Assembly: GCA_014058105.1 (NCBI GenBank)
Contig: JACGCM010001948.1
Location: 3,782,001-3,846,000, forward strand
Origin: Kingdonia uniflora
Taxonomy: Eukaryota > Streptophyta > Magnoliopsida > Ranunculales > Circaeasteraceae
DNA: 64,000 nucleotides
Direction: 5' to 3'
Made by a program: the position numbers and the translations under genes. The number at the start of each line of letters is the position of its first letter. Positions within the stretch are counted from its first letter, which is position 1. The notes beneath the pieces were generated by a model, which was not told the DNA's origin, made no database searches, and saw nothing but the letters and a program-made list of their open reading frames with translations. Shown here in pieces: positions 36,249 to 46,133 of this stretch.

Positions 36249-36846
36249 ACTTCATTAAGCAGTAAGTCAAAAAACAAACACCCCTATGTATATTTTGGAA
36301 ATTAGTAAAATAGGGACGAAATCTAGGAGAGAATATTTATCTCCCCAAATAAACCAACTCTCGTATTCTCTGCCAACCTACTCCTCCGCCCTCTTTCTTT
36401 CTCTCTCCTTCTTCCCCACCAAACCAAACTTCTTTTTTTTTTGGAAATTCTTCCACAAGAAAAAACAAGGTCTGAGGTTAGTATTTATTTGATTAACATC
36501 TCATGATTTATAATACAACTATGTATCATATTTTTATTTTGGATTAATTCTTTTTTCACCATTCCATAATAATAATAAAAACACTACTTCAAATAGCATA
36601 TGTTTATTCTATTGTAAATTATGTAATTTCAAGATTATAAGTGCGATAATTTTCTTGTTATTAGGATGGTGAACGAAGAAAATACTATCGATGGAGCTTT
36701 AAAATGGAAGATGAGGCATATGATTTTTTTAATTTCTATGCGAGGACTAAGGGGTTTAGTATACAAAAACACAACAAATACAAGAAGGAAAATGATCAAA
36801 TAATAAGAAGGGAGTTAGTTTGCAGTTTTGAGGGAGAACCGAGTAA

Positions 36847-37053
36847 GAAAGTAACTCTAAAGAAGAAAAGATCAATTAGAAGAATAAGTTGTCTGGCTGT
36901 AGTTGAGTTCACATTAGAGGAGGATGGAAAATATCTCATGCCAAAGTTTGTCGAGGGTCACAATCATGAGCTTGAACATCCTAGTAGGGTGCATTTATTG
37001 AGATCCCAAAGAAGTGTAAGACCTAAACAAGCTACATTAATTTCTAATATGTG
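36847..37053 (+). repeat. 207-bp target duplication, left copy (right copy 44107-44313)
   Basis: 36847-37053 and 44107-44313 read identically (GAAAGTAACTCTAAAG to TTCTAATATGTG). They flank the copia insertion directly. LTR retrotransposon integrase normally produces only 5 bp. The right copy abuts a precise LTR end (CAACA), while the left copy abuts an internal, non-terminal position of the element. Confidence 0.93.
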
Positions 37054-37432
37054 AACTCATTATTCGCTTTTATACAGTGAGGAAAACTACATACAACCCT
37101 ACCATGTGCAATATCTAAATGCCAGCAATTTTCGGCCATGTGCTTAATCCCAGTATAGGTGAAGGCTTTAGAGAAGCTAGCCTAATTTCTCATAGGAAGC
37201 GGCCGCACTTCCACAATCACCTTGGTGAATCTATGAAGAGTGTTCTTGTAGCTAGACACCCCACTCAAATAAATGAGATATAGAACTCAGCCTAACATTC
37301 GCTTCAAGATATCATACATATTTACATTTATGTACTGCGAGTTGAACTCTGGAGTGACAAGCTCCTTATTTGCATGATTCTATATCACAGTGATTTGTTT
37401 TCCCCATTGAACCTATTTCTTGGGATTTCCAG

Positions 37433-40400
37433 TCATTTAGGTTGGGTTCCCACCACTTGTGATTCAATAACAGGCTTTAGCCCCATCCCTAAGGATGTGC
37501 TCCACACTTTGTCACGAGACAATCCTTTCGTCAAAGGATCTACCAAGTTGTTTTCCGATCTTACAAAATCCACTGTAACAGTACTAGATGTGAGGTAACC
37601 TCTCATCGTACTGTGTTTGCGACGTATCGCTAACTTCTTACCATTATAATAATTGTTTTGTACTCTGGCTATCGCAGCAGTACTATCTGAGTGGATCAGT
37701 ATCGGTGGTATAGGCTTACTCCATAAAGGAATATAAGACAAGAGGTCTTTCAACCAACTTTCCTCCTCACTAGCTGCAGCTAGTGCTACTAACTCAGACT
37801 CCATAGTCGACTGAGCTAGAATCGTTTGTTTCTTGGATCTCCAAGAAATCGCCCCTCCAGCTATACTAAACACGTATCCGCTGGTGGCTTTGGAATCATC
37901 CGAAAATGAGTTCCAATCTGCATCGCTAAATCCATCAAGGACCGCGGGAAACTTCTGATAGTGTAAACCCAAGTTCATGGTTTTTTTCAGGTACCGCATA
38001 ACTCTATCAATGGCACCCCAGTGCGCCAAACTTGGTTTACTCGTAAATCTACATAGAACCCCTACAGCATAAGCTATATCAGGTCTAGTACAGTCCGTAG
38101 CGTAGCGAAGGCTTCCAATAATACTTGCGTATTCTTTATGTCTAACTGCCTCTCCCAAGTTCTTTAAAAGTTTAACTTGTGGATCACAAGGAGTACACGC
38201 AGGTCTACGGTCAAAATATTTGTACTTCTTTAAGATCTTCTCAATATAATGAGATTGATCAAGAGTAATACCAGTGTCTGTGCGTGTGATCTTCATGCCT
38301 AAAATTACACTAGCCTTGCCTAGGTCCTTCATATCAAAATTATTGTTAAGCATGTTTTTGGTTTCTAAAATAATGTCAAGTGTAGAACCAAAAATAAGTA
38401 GATCGTCAACGTAAAGACATATCATAATACAACTTTCACCAGATACTTTATAATATAGACATTTATCAACAACGTTAATCTTAAAACCATTTAAAAGAAG
38501 TAATTGGTCGATTTTATCATGCCATTGTTTTGGAGCTTGCTTTAGACCGTATAAGGTCTTGTTCAGCTTGCAGACTTTGTGTTCCTCACCAGGTACCACA
38601 AAGCCTTCAGGCTGATCCATATATAATTCCTCTTCAAGCTCTCCATTTAAAAATGCGGTTTTTACATCCATTTGGTGAATTAACAAATTGTGCACGGCAG
38701 CAACGGCTAATAATACTCTAATGGTAGTCACACGAGTAACTGGGGAATATGTGTCGAAGAAATCAATGTTTTCTTTTTGCACATATCCCTTTGCTACAAG
38801 TCTTGCCTTATATTTATCTATAGTACCATCTGGTTTAAGTTTTCTCTTTAATATCCATTTACACCCAATAGAGCGACTACCAGGAGGTAAGTTAACTAAA
38901 TCCCAAGTTTCATTTGTAGTAAGAGAATCCATTTCATCATCAATGGCCTCTTGCCACAAATCAGCATCACCTGAGGTTAACGCTTCTCTAATAGTATTGG
39001 GGTCCGATTCTAAGGTATTTACAACAAAATCGTTACCAAAATCTTTTGCAATCTTTAAACGTTTACCTCTACGAAGTTCTGGGTCTGTATCATGAAAATC
39101 AACAGCTCTAGGAACATTTACTTGAGGTACATTAGGGGTCGAAGACGTAGAAGGTTGTGAACCCCCACTACTACCCCCACTGTCCCTCAGTAAGTAGGGA
39201 AACTTGTCCTCATAGAAATCAACATCTAGTGATTCAATTATTATATTATCCTTAATATCAAGAAACCTATAGGCTTTACTGTTTATAGCATAACCAATGA
39301 AAATGCATTCTAAAGCTCTACTGGCTAGTTTGGTCCGTTTAGGATCAGGTTTACGAATATAAGCTAAACAACCCCAAATCTTAAAATAGCTAATATTAGG
39401 TTTTCTTTTTCTCCAAATTTCATAAGGTGATAATTCAGATGTGATATGAGGAATACGGTTTAAAACATGGGATACAGATAATAATGCTTCACCCCATAAA
39501 GATTTGGGTGATCCAGAACTAAGTAACATAACAACTATTAGCTCAGTATACGTTCTATTTTTACGTTCAGCTTTACCATTAGATTCTGGAGAATAAGGAG
39601 CAGTTGTTTCATGTATAATCCCTAAGGATTCATACAAGTTTTGAAATTCATGTGAATCATATTCTGTGCCTCTATCACTACGAAATCTTTTAATGTGTCT
39701 ATCAAACTGATTTTTCACTTCGGTTACATATGTCCTAAACATATCTATAGCATCACTTTTGTGACGCATCAGATAAACTTGAGTATAGTTTGAATGATCA
39801 TCTATAAAAGTTATAAAATATCTTTTACCATTTCGAGTTAATGTACCGTCCATTTCGCATATGTCCGAGTGTACTAAATCCAAAAGTTGTGATTCCCTTA
39901 CAACACTTTTATGTGAGGTTTTAGTAATCTTAGCTTGACTACAAGATTGACATTTATTAAAATCATTTAAATCTACTTTAGGGATCATACCAAGTTTACT
40001 CATATTGTGTACTAATTTCTTATTAACATGACACAGTCTAGAGTGCCAAATATTAAAAGTAGACAATAAGTAAGCAGAAGCAGATTTATTCATTTCAATA
40101 CTCATTTTGAACATTCCATTACAAGCAAAGCCCTTTCCCACAAAAATCCCACCCTTAGTCAAAATGTACTGATCTGAGCCAATAGTTTGCTGAAATCCTG
40201 CCTTGTTGAGAAGATAGCCAGAAACAAGATTCTTCCTCATTTCAGGAGTGTGCATCACATCCTTCAGAGTCACTGTCCTTCCAGAGGTAAATACCAGTTC
40301 AACATCTCCAGTGCCTAGCACTTTGGTGCAATGGGAATCCCCAAGTAGCACCTTCTGGTCTTCAGTTTCCTTATAGGTCTTGAACCAATTGCGTTCATAG

Positions 40401-41419
40401 CATACATGCCTAGAAGCGCCCGAATCAGCCCACCACCCGTCGGTTCCACCGACCATGTTGATCTCCGTGATCATAGCCACTAAGGGCTCTTCGGTAACGT
40501 TGGCCTGAGCAACAGGTTTTCGGTTCCGGCAGTTTCTAGATATGTGTCCAGGCTTGTTACAGTTGAAGCACACAATAGAAACTGTTCCGTTATATGGTGG
40601 AGCTTTTTGGTTCGTTCCCTTATTAGGATTCTGGTGTCCATTTTTCTGACGGTTATTCGGATTACCACCGTTAAGACGGTTGTTCCGATTACCGCCATTC
40701 TTAGCCTTGAAAGGTTTCCCTTTAGGTTTCAGATGGACCTTCCCTTTGGCTTGAACCAAAAGGATTTCCTCTTTCAGGTCTTGTTTTCTAGATTCTTCTT
40801 CAACCCTAAGACGAGTAATCAAGTTCTCCATGGTAAGTTCCTTTGACTTGTGTCGCAGGATATTTTTATAGTCTTTCCAATTAGGCGGTAATTTGTCAAT
40901 CGTCACGGCAACTTGAAATTGTTCATCAAGAGGTATCCCTTCGGACACGATCTCATGTGCAATTCGTTGCAACTCATGTGATTGGGAAATTACTGGCTTA
41001 TCGTCGACCATAGTGAACTTGAGATATCGGCTTACGGCAAACTTTTTAGAGCCTGCCTCTTCCGTATCATACTTCCTCTGTAATGCATCCTAAACGGCTT
41101 TCGCAGTTTCGGACTGTAGATAGTAATCGTACAGTTCGTCTGCTAGACCGTTCAAGATGAAATTACGGCATTTGAAATCAGCCTCAGTCCAGTTCGAAAT
41201 TGATTCTAAGGTTTTGTCATATTCGTTTGTAATCAGGTCAGGGTCTATTGCAGGTATGGGAAGAGGAGGTTCAACAGGGCATTCTTGTTCCAGAACATAC
41301 GCCACTTCCTTAAGTGTGAGATAGAAGAACATTTTGTTCTTCCACCTCTAGAAGTTGAGACCATCAAACCTAGAGGGTTTGTTGGAATCAAACTTCAGCA
41401 CTTCTGAGGAAAGAGCCAT
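37433..41419 (-). pseudogene. Copia gag-pol polyprotein, nearly intact
   Basis: An uninterrupted 1,192-codon frame (41011-37433) covers the end of gag, a CCHC knuckle (CFNCNKPGHISRNC, about residue 150), protease (WWADSGASRHV, about 195), GAG-pre-integrase (IWHSRLCHV, about 320), integrase with HSDICEMDG and FRSDRGTEYDSHEF, reverse transcriptase with KTAFLNGELEEELYMDQPEG and the active site CLYVDDLLIFG, and RNase H (SKKQTILAQSTMESELVAL). The N-terminal part of gag extends to an ATG at 41419 but contains two TAG codons: one at about 41350 (after DGLNF) and one at about 41088 (after SETAKAV), the latter where Trp is expected. Without suppression the polyprotein cannot be made from the first ATG. 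All pol catalytic motifs seen are intact, so activity was probably lost recently. It resembles Tnt1-94-like copia proteins. Confidence 0.88.
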
Positions 41420-41448
41420 ATTATAGGAAATAAAATACTCTTCAAAAT

Positions 41449-42605
41449 TGTTGAAATATTGTAATAGGTTAAGTCTTATGAACCTGTAAGTATAGCTTTC
41501 CCTTTAATGAACGTTTTCAGCAACAATAAAGAGCAGCAGTAACTCAGTTGCTGTTCGTTGGATTGGTAGCGCAAGTTCAGATAGTGAACTCCGGCAGCAG
41601 CGCAGGTTAAACTTAAACTTTGGACAAACAGGAGATAACTCCGCAGCAGCAGTTTCAGGCAGTAACAAACAATAGCGCAGCAGTTGTTTCAAGCAGTAGC
41701 AAACAATAGCGCAGCAGTTTCAGGCAGTAGCAAACAATAGCGCAGCAGTTTCAGGCAGTAGCAAACAATAGCGCAGCAGTTTCAGGCAGTAGCAAATAAT
41801 AGCGCAGGCAGTAGTTTCAGGAGAGAAGTACAGCGCCTCCAACAAGAGAGAGAGGTTGTTATTGCTCGAGGCGTGGGTCGCACTCTCTTTGAAGAGTATT
41901 TCGACCTACCTCGGGTAAGGTAACGAAAGTCTAATCTCTTCCCAGGATACAACGAGCGTACGTATACAGTAGACTTCAGTTACCCGGAAGTCTACGTAAG
42001 AATGAAGTATGCACCACAGGTAAACCGTACAAGAGAGAGAGAGAAGAGTTGTGTTGTTACTGTGTTATTTTTGAAGGTGGTGAGGAGTTGTTTTTATAGA
42101 GAGAGTTTGCCCAACGGCTCTCTCTTTATTCAAACGTGTGGGACGTGTCCCTGAGGATTAGGTCTCCTCAAGAGGTGGAGAGAACAAAGTGAAGACCAAG
42201 ACTTAAAGAATAAATCAAGCCCAAGCCCAATGAACTTTTTATTAAAAAGATTATGGATACCCAAGCCCAAAGGACCCAAGGCCTCCAGAGCCAGAAGAGC
42301 CAATTGCCCAATCCCAATTCCAAGTCCGAGCCCGAGCCGGCCGGCCTACCGGGCCGCCTGAGAGAGGTCCAAGTGTGTATAGAGTATAAAATCCTCTCAC
42401 ACGCTCACACAACTATACACTCTCTCTATGTCACATGTTACACACATGTCACATGGGTACTACCTTATATGTTTAGTTCCTCTATTGTTTATAAACAATG
42501 TGGGACTAAACTTTAGGCTATAGTATAAGAGTCACATAAAATAGATGACCAAGAGGTCATGGGTTCAAGGCTCAAAAGAGGTATAAGTTTTGAAAAATTC
42601 CAACA
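41449..42605 (-). repeat. Copia LTR A (minus orientation)
   Basis: 1,157 bp with TGTTGGAATTTTTC...TATTTCAACA ends on the minus strand. It contains one more 31-bp unit than LTR B and otherwise reads as its inverted copy; minus-strand frame 41504-41692 and plus-strand frame 43863-44051 give identical 62-residue translations, a useful check of identity. A TATA motif TATAAAAACAACTCC occurs on the minus strand near 42098. Only about 29 nt separate its end (41449) from the gag ATG, and that leader lacks a TGGTATCAGAGC-type primer-binding site. Confidence 0.9.
41690..41820 (-). repeat. 31-bp minisatellite inside the copia LTRs
   Basis: Unit CAGCAGTTTCAGGCAGTAGC plus AAACAATAGCG, 31 bp. LTR A has three identical units followed by variants; LTR B (43795-43870) has two. 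The one-unit difference accounts for the whole length difference between the LTRs. Confidence 0.88.
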
Positions 42606-42980
42606 ATCCCCCACTTTTAAAAACTTCTGAAAAATGATAGATGAATGAAACGAGAGTACGGTTTCGATTATAGAGTTGTACTTAAGTGAAGGTGTCCTTA
42701 GACTTGAACCTTTACGCAGTAGACAATCTTCAACGTATAAGAATAATAAGTGAACAGAGTCTTGAACTCATTATTCGCTTTTATGTAGTTTTCCTCACTG
42801 TATAAAAGCGAATAATGAGTTCAAGACTCTGTTCACTTATTATTCTTATACGTTGAAGATTGTCTACTGCGTAAAGGTTCAAGTCTAAGGACACCTTCAC
42901 TTAAGTACAACTCTATAATCGAAACCGTACTCTCGTTTCATTCATCTATCATTTTTCAGAAGTTTTTAAAAGTGGGGGAT
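42606..42980. repeat. Palindrome centre between the two copia LTRs
   Basis: The left arm ends at 42783 (CATTATTCGCTTTTA) and the right arm begins at 42803 (TAAAAGCGAATAATG), separated by 19 nt (42784-42802). Arms extend outward to 41449 and 44106, giving inverted repeats of 1,335 and 1,304 bp. The spacer continues right-arm element sequence (GTAGTTTTCCTCACTG), so the inversion junction is at its left edge, next to a short TTTA/TA overlap. Confidence 0.93.
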
Positions 42981-44106
42981 TGTTGGAATTTTTCAAAACT
43001 TATACCTCTTTTGAGCCTTGAACCCATGACCTCTTGGTCATCTATTTTATGTGACTCTTATACTATAGCCTAAAGTTTAGTCCCACATTGTTTATAAACA
43101 ATAGAGGAACTAAACATATAAGGTAGTACCCATGTGACATGTGTGTAACATGTGACATAGAGAGAGTGTATAGTTGTGTGAGCGTGTGAGAGGATTTTAT
43201 ACTCTATACACACTTGGACCTCTCTCAGGCGGCCCGGTAGGCCGGCCGGCTCGGGCTCGGACTTGGAATTGGGATTGGGCAATTGGCTCTTCTGGCTCTG
43301 GAGGCCTTGGGTCCTTTGGGCTTGGGTATCCATAATCTTTTTAATAAAAAGTTCATTGGGCTTGGGCTTGATTTATTCTTTAAGTCTTGGTCTTCACTTT
43401 GTTCTCTCCACCTCTTGAGGAGACCTAATCCTCAGGGACACGTCCCACACGTTTGAATAAAGAGAGAGCCGTTGGGCAAACTCTCTCTATAAAAACAACT
43501 CCTCACCACCTTCAAAAATAACACAGTAACAACACAACTCTTCTCTCTCTCTCTTGTACGGTTTACCTGTGGTGCATACTTCATTCTTACGTAGACTTCC
43601 GGGTAACTGAAGTCTACTGTATACGTACGCTCGTTGTATCCTGGGAAGAGATTAGACTTTCGTTACCTTACCCGAGGTAGGTCGAAATACTCTTCAAAGA
43701 GAGTGCGACCCACGCCTCGAGCAATAACAACCTCTCTCTCTTGTTGGAGGCGCTGTACTTCTCTCCTGAAACTACTGCCTGCGCTATTATTTGCTACTGC
43801 CTGAAACTGCTGCGCTATTGTTTGCTACTGCCTGAAACTGCTGCGCTATTGTTTGCTACTGCTTGAAACAACTGCTGCGCTATTGTTTGCTACTGCCTGA
43901 AACTGCTGCTGCGGAGTTATCTCCTGTTTGTCCAAAGTTTAAGTTTAACCTGCGCTGCTGCCGGAGTTCACTATCTGAACTTGCGCTACCAATCCAACGA
44001 ACAGCAACTGAGTTACTGCTGCTCTTTATTGTTGCTGAAAACGTTCATTAAAGGGAAAGCTATACTTACAGGTTCATAAGACTTAACCTATTACAATATT
44101 TCAACA
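42981..44106 (+). repeat. Copia LTR B (plus orientation)
   Basis: 1,126 bp, preceded by the polypurine tract AAAAGTGGGGGAT at 42968-42980 and followed directly by the FAR1-MULE sequence at 44107. This is the only end of the insertion that looks like normal integrase-mediated joining. Confidence 0.92.
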
Positions 44107-44940
44107 GAAAGTAACTCTAAAGAAGAAAAGATCAATTAGAAGAATAAGTTGTCTGGCTGTAGTTGAGTTCACATTAGAGGAGGATGGAAAATATCTCATG
44201 CCAAAGTTTGTCGAGGGTCACAATCATGAGCTTGAACATCCTAGTAGGGTGCATTTATTGAGATCCCAAAGAAGTGTAAGACCTAAACAAGCTACATTAA
44301 TTTCTAATATGTGTGCTTCAGGGATGAAAATTGGTGAGATATATGCATACTTTTGCAAAGAAGCTGGCGGATCTCGTAATCTTGGTTTTACTCGAAATGA
44401 CGCAAGGAATTATTCTGGTAGAGAATGTGCTGAGTTTTTAAAGAAAGGAGATGCAGAATGTCTTTTAGCGTATTTTAGAGAGAAGCAGACAAAGAATAAA
44501 ACGTTCTTTTACTCTATACAAGTTAACGAGGACAACCGCATATGCTCATGTTTTTGGGCTGATGTCAAGTCGAGGAGTGAATAGAAATTTTTCGGTGACG
44601 TTATGTGCTTTGACACTACATTGGGCACAAATGCCTACTTCTCGATCCCAAAACATTGAAGAAAACTATACTTTGTCGACCTTTACAAAAGGTTGGAATA
44701 ATCACCAATAAATTTTTATTACTGACCCAATTAAAGAGCATCCACATATTATAACTATAGAGATGATGTTTGTGGAAGAGTTTTGGTTTGGTGGGGAAGA
44801 TGGAGATAGAAAAATAGAAGGGGGGGGGGGTTGGTTGGTTGGTTTGGCAGAGAATAAGAGAGTTGGTTTATTTGGAATATAAATATTCTCTCCTTGATTT
44901 TCCGCATTTTAGTAATTTTCAAAATATACTTAAATTCTTA

Positions 44941-45414
44941 TAGCATCAGCAGAAAGCTGGGTATATTAACTAGCCACATAGGCTTAAAATCAGAGAAAAT
45001 CTGACATGTAGCAATCGGTAAAAAAACTATCTTTTTCAGGGTGTGTCAGTTAATATGATAGTTTTTTTTTTTTTTTTTGATAATAGCGCCAATTCAAGTG
45101 GCACACATTATTTTTTATTATTTTCCTAAATTTAAAAAAAAACAAAAAACCCTTCGTCCATTGAATTGATGTTGATTAAATAAATAAATAAAAACATATT
45201 ATATACACACAAAACCATTTTAAAAATATTATACGTGTGGGTCATCTGACAAATTCTGAGCAAAACAGCATCGCCACATATAACTAATGATTTTATGAAT
45301 ATGAGTGCCATTTGAGCAATAGTGATCCTGAAGGAGTTTTTACAACATTTGGATTGCTATATTAGCGAAACGTAGCCTGCTGATGCTGATCGTAGCCTGC
45401 TGATGCTGATGCTC
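44941..45414. mobile_element. Tourist-like MITE, family A copy 1
   Basis: Flanked by TTA at 44938-44940 and 45415-45417. Ends are AGCATCAGCAGAAAGC and GCTGATGCTGATGCTC. The interior (GGTATATTAACTAGCCACAT, TCTGACATGTAGCAATCGGT, TTTTTACAACATTTGGATTG) matches copy 2 at 53096-53644. The right end carries a 21-bp duplication of the terminal-repeat sequence (CGTAGCCTGCTGATGCTGAT twice). Confidence 0.82.
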
Positions 45415-45417
45415 TTA

Positions 45418-45510
45418 GCTTTGTAGCTCACGTGAGGGATGCCACATGTCTTGATTTGGTTGGGTCCTCACCTCTCACCCAAATCTCTCCTTAGCAAATC
45501 CGGACTCTAT
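45418..45510 (-). repeat. Outer inverted repeat, right copy
   Basis: Reverse complement of 32100-32213 with few differences (GTAGCTCACGTGAGGGATGC at this end). It begins directly after the target duplication of the MITE and ends shortly before the TPR gene promoter. Confidence 0.7.
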
Positions 45511-45519
45511 TGTGAGTAT

Positions 45520-46133
45520 ACATACGATTTCAATGTTGTCTGAAATCATCCACTTGAGCTAAAAATATCTTTCTACTTGGATAACGGTTGTGTGTACATC
45601 GAAATAATCCTAAACCCAAGAAGTACTCGTGTGTCTTATATAAAGGATCGTACAGGGACCGCTTATACTCACATTTTGATTTTTATCAGTAGATAAGAGC
45701 AGAGTCATCTATATTTGTTTCAAGCAGTAATCAGTCCCTTTTTACTCCGATTACAATTCGTCGAAATCAGGTATAAGTGTAATGTTTCTTGTGTTTAGTC
45801 CTTGGTTTTGTCATTTTAGGCCATTGCAGAAATGTTTGAGGTCTTATACTAATGCATTGCAGTATTTGTTGTAGGCTTTGGTAGATTTCGACGAAAGGGA
45901 GCTCTGGATCTTCTCTAGATTCAATGGAGAAGAAAAGTGTGATATTTAGTCATGGAAAGTGAGAAAAATGTCATCTTTATTCAAGAACCCCGTGACTTTG
46001 ACTCCGCTTTCTTATAGCACAATATCTTTTTAGACATTTTTCTTCTCCTCGAGTGTTTCCCGGGCTTTCGTTAGATAATTCTTGAGTGTTTCCCAAGCAT
46101 CTTTAGAGTGTATATAGTCTTGTTTGGTGAGTT
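45520..46133 (+). promoter_or_regulatory. Promoter and leader of the TPR gene
   Basis: A TATA box TATATAAA lies at 45637-45644. A donor-like CAG-GTATAAGT at 45770 suggests a leader intron, with the acceptor somewhere before 46134; the exact site was not resolved. The last 40 bp before the ATG are T-rich. Confidence 0.5.

Larger units (their letters stand above)
32736..36253 (-). mobile_element. Ty3/gypsy LTR retrotransposon, internally deleted
   Basis: Flanked by a perfect 5-bp duplication ACTTC (32736-32740 and 36249-36253). LTRs lie at 32741-33313 and 35705-36248. In the minus orientation a primer-binding site resembling the initiator Met-tRNA complement (GTGGTATCAG) follows the right LTR at about 35695-35704. 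A polypurine tract (AAAGGGGGGTGC) precedes the left LTR at 33314-33328. The interior has gag and protease but most of pol is missing, so the element is non-autonomous. It inserted into the MITE that begins at 32223. Confidence 0.88.
37054..44106 (-). mobile_element. Ty1/copia retrotransposon with rearranged, head-to-head LTRs
   Basis: In minus orientation: LTR A (41449-42605), gag-pol (41419-37433), then a 3' untranslated stretch truncated at 37054 without a polypurine tract or LTR. To the right of LTR A comes the polypurine tract (AAGTGGGGGAT in reverse) and 3' region in minus orientation (42606-42783), then a 19-nt spacer. The same 3' region, tract and LTR B (42981-44106) follow in plus orientation. 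Segment 42783-37054 thus equals one unit of the element opened inside its 3' region, with about 19-22 nt present at both ends (TAAAAGCGAATAATGAGTT). The host boundary at 44106/44107 is a normal LTR end; the boundary at 37053/37054 is not. The near-identity of the LTRs implies a young event. Confidence 0.85.
36663..44700 (+). pseudogene. FAR1-related transposase gene, interrupted and truncated
   Basis: FAR1/FHY3 proteins descend from MULE transposases. A first exon candidate ends at an ACAAG-GT donor near 36471. The second starts after TTAG at about 36664 and contains the FAR1 zinc-binding module: EDEAYDFFNFYARTKGFS, a Cys in ELVCSFEG, a Cys in RRISCLAVV and the HNHEL motif. The frame hits the copia junction at 37053. 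It resumes after a repeated 207 bp at 44107 and continues through SGMKIGEIYAYFCKEAGGS and FFYSIQVNEDNRICSCFWAD, the start of the MULE domain. It then meets TAG at 44582 where the family has an aromatic residue, followed by FGDVMCFDTTLGT with the first catalytic Asp. The rest is absent, so it was already dead or non-autonomous. Confidence 0.8.
36288..44929 (+). mobile_element. FAR1-type MULE with terminal inverted repeats, split by a copia element
   Basis: The left end (36288-36445; GTATATTTTGGAAATTAGTA) and the right end (44772-44929; read in reverse GTATATTTTGAAAATTACTA) are imperfect inverted repeats of about 160 bp that include GAGAATATTTAT, CCAAATAAACCAACTCTC and TTCCCCACCAAACCAAA. Inside lies a FAR1-domain transposase gene, as expected for FAR1-related MULEs. 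A flanking 9-bp duplication was not found; the left end touches the MITE end at 36285 and the right end touches another MITE at 44941. Without the copia insert and its 207-bp duplication the element would be about 1.4 kb, an internally deleted derivative. Confidence 0.7.

Noticed and set aside
42253..43333. Two identical 87-residue frames on opposite strands, as a conserved small protein
   Set aside because: They are the same LTR segment in inverted copies; identity reflects the palindrome, not protein conservation.
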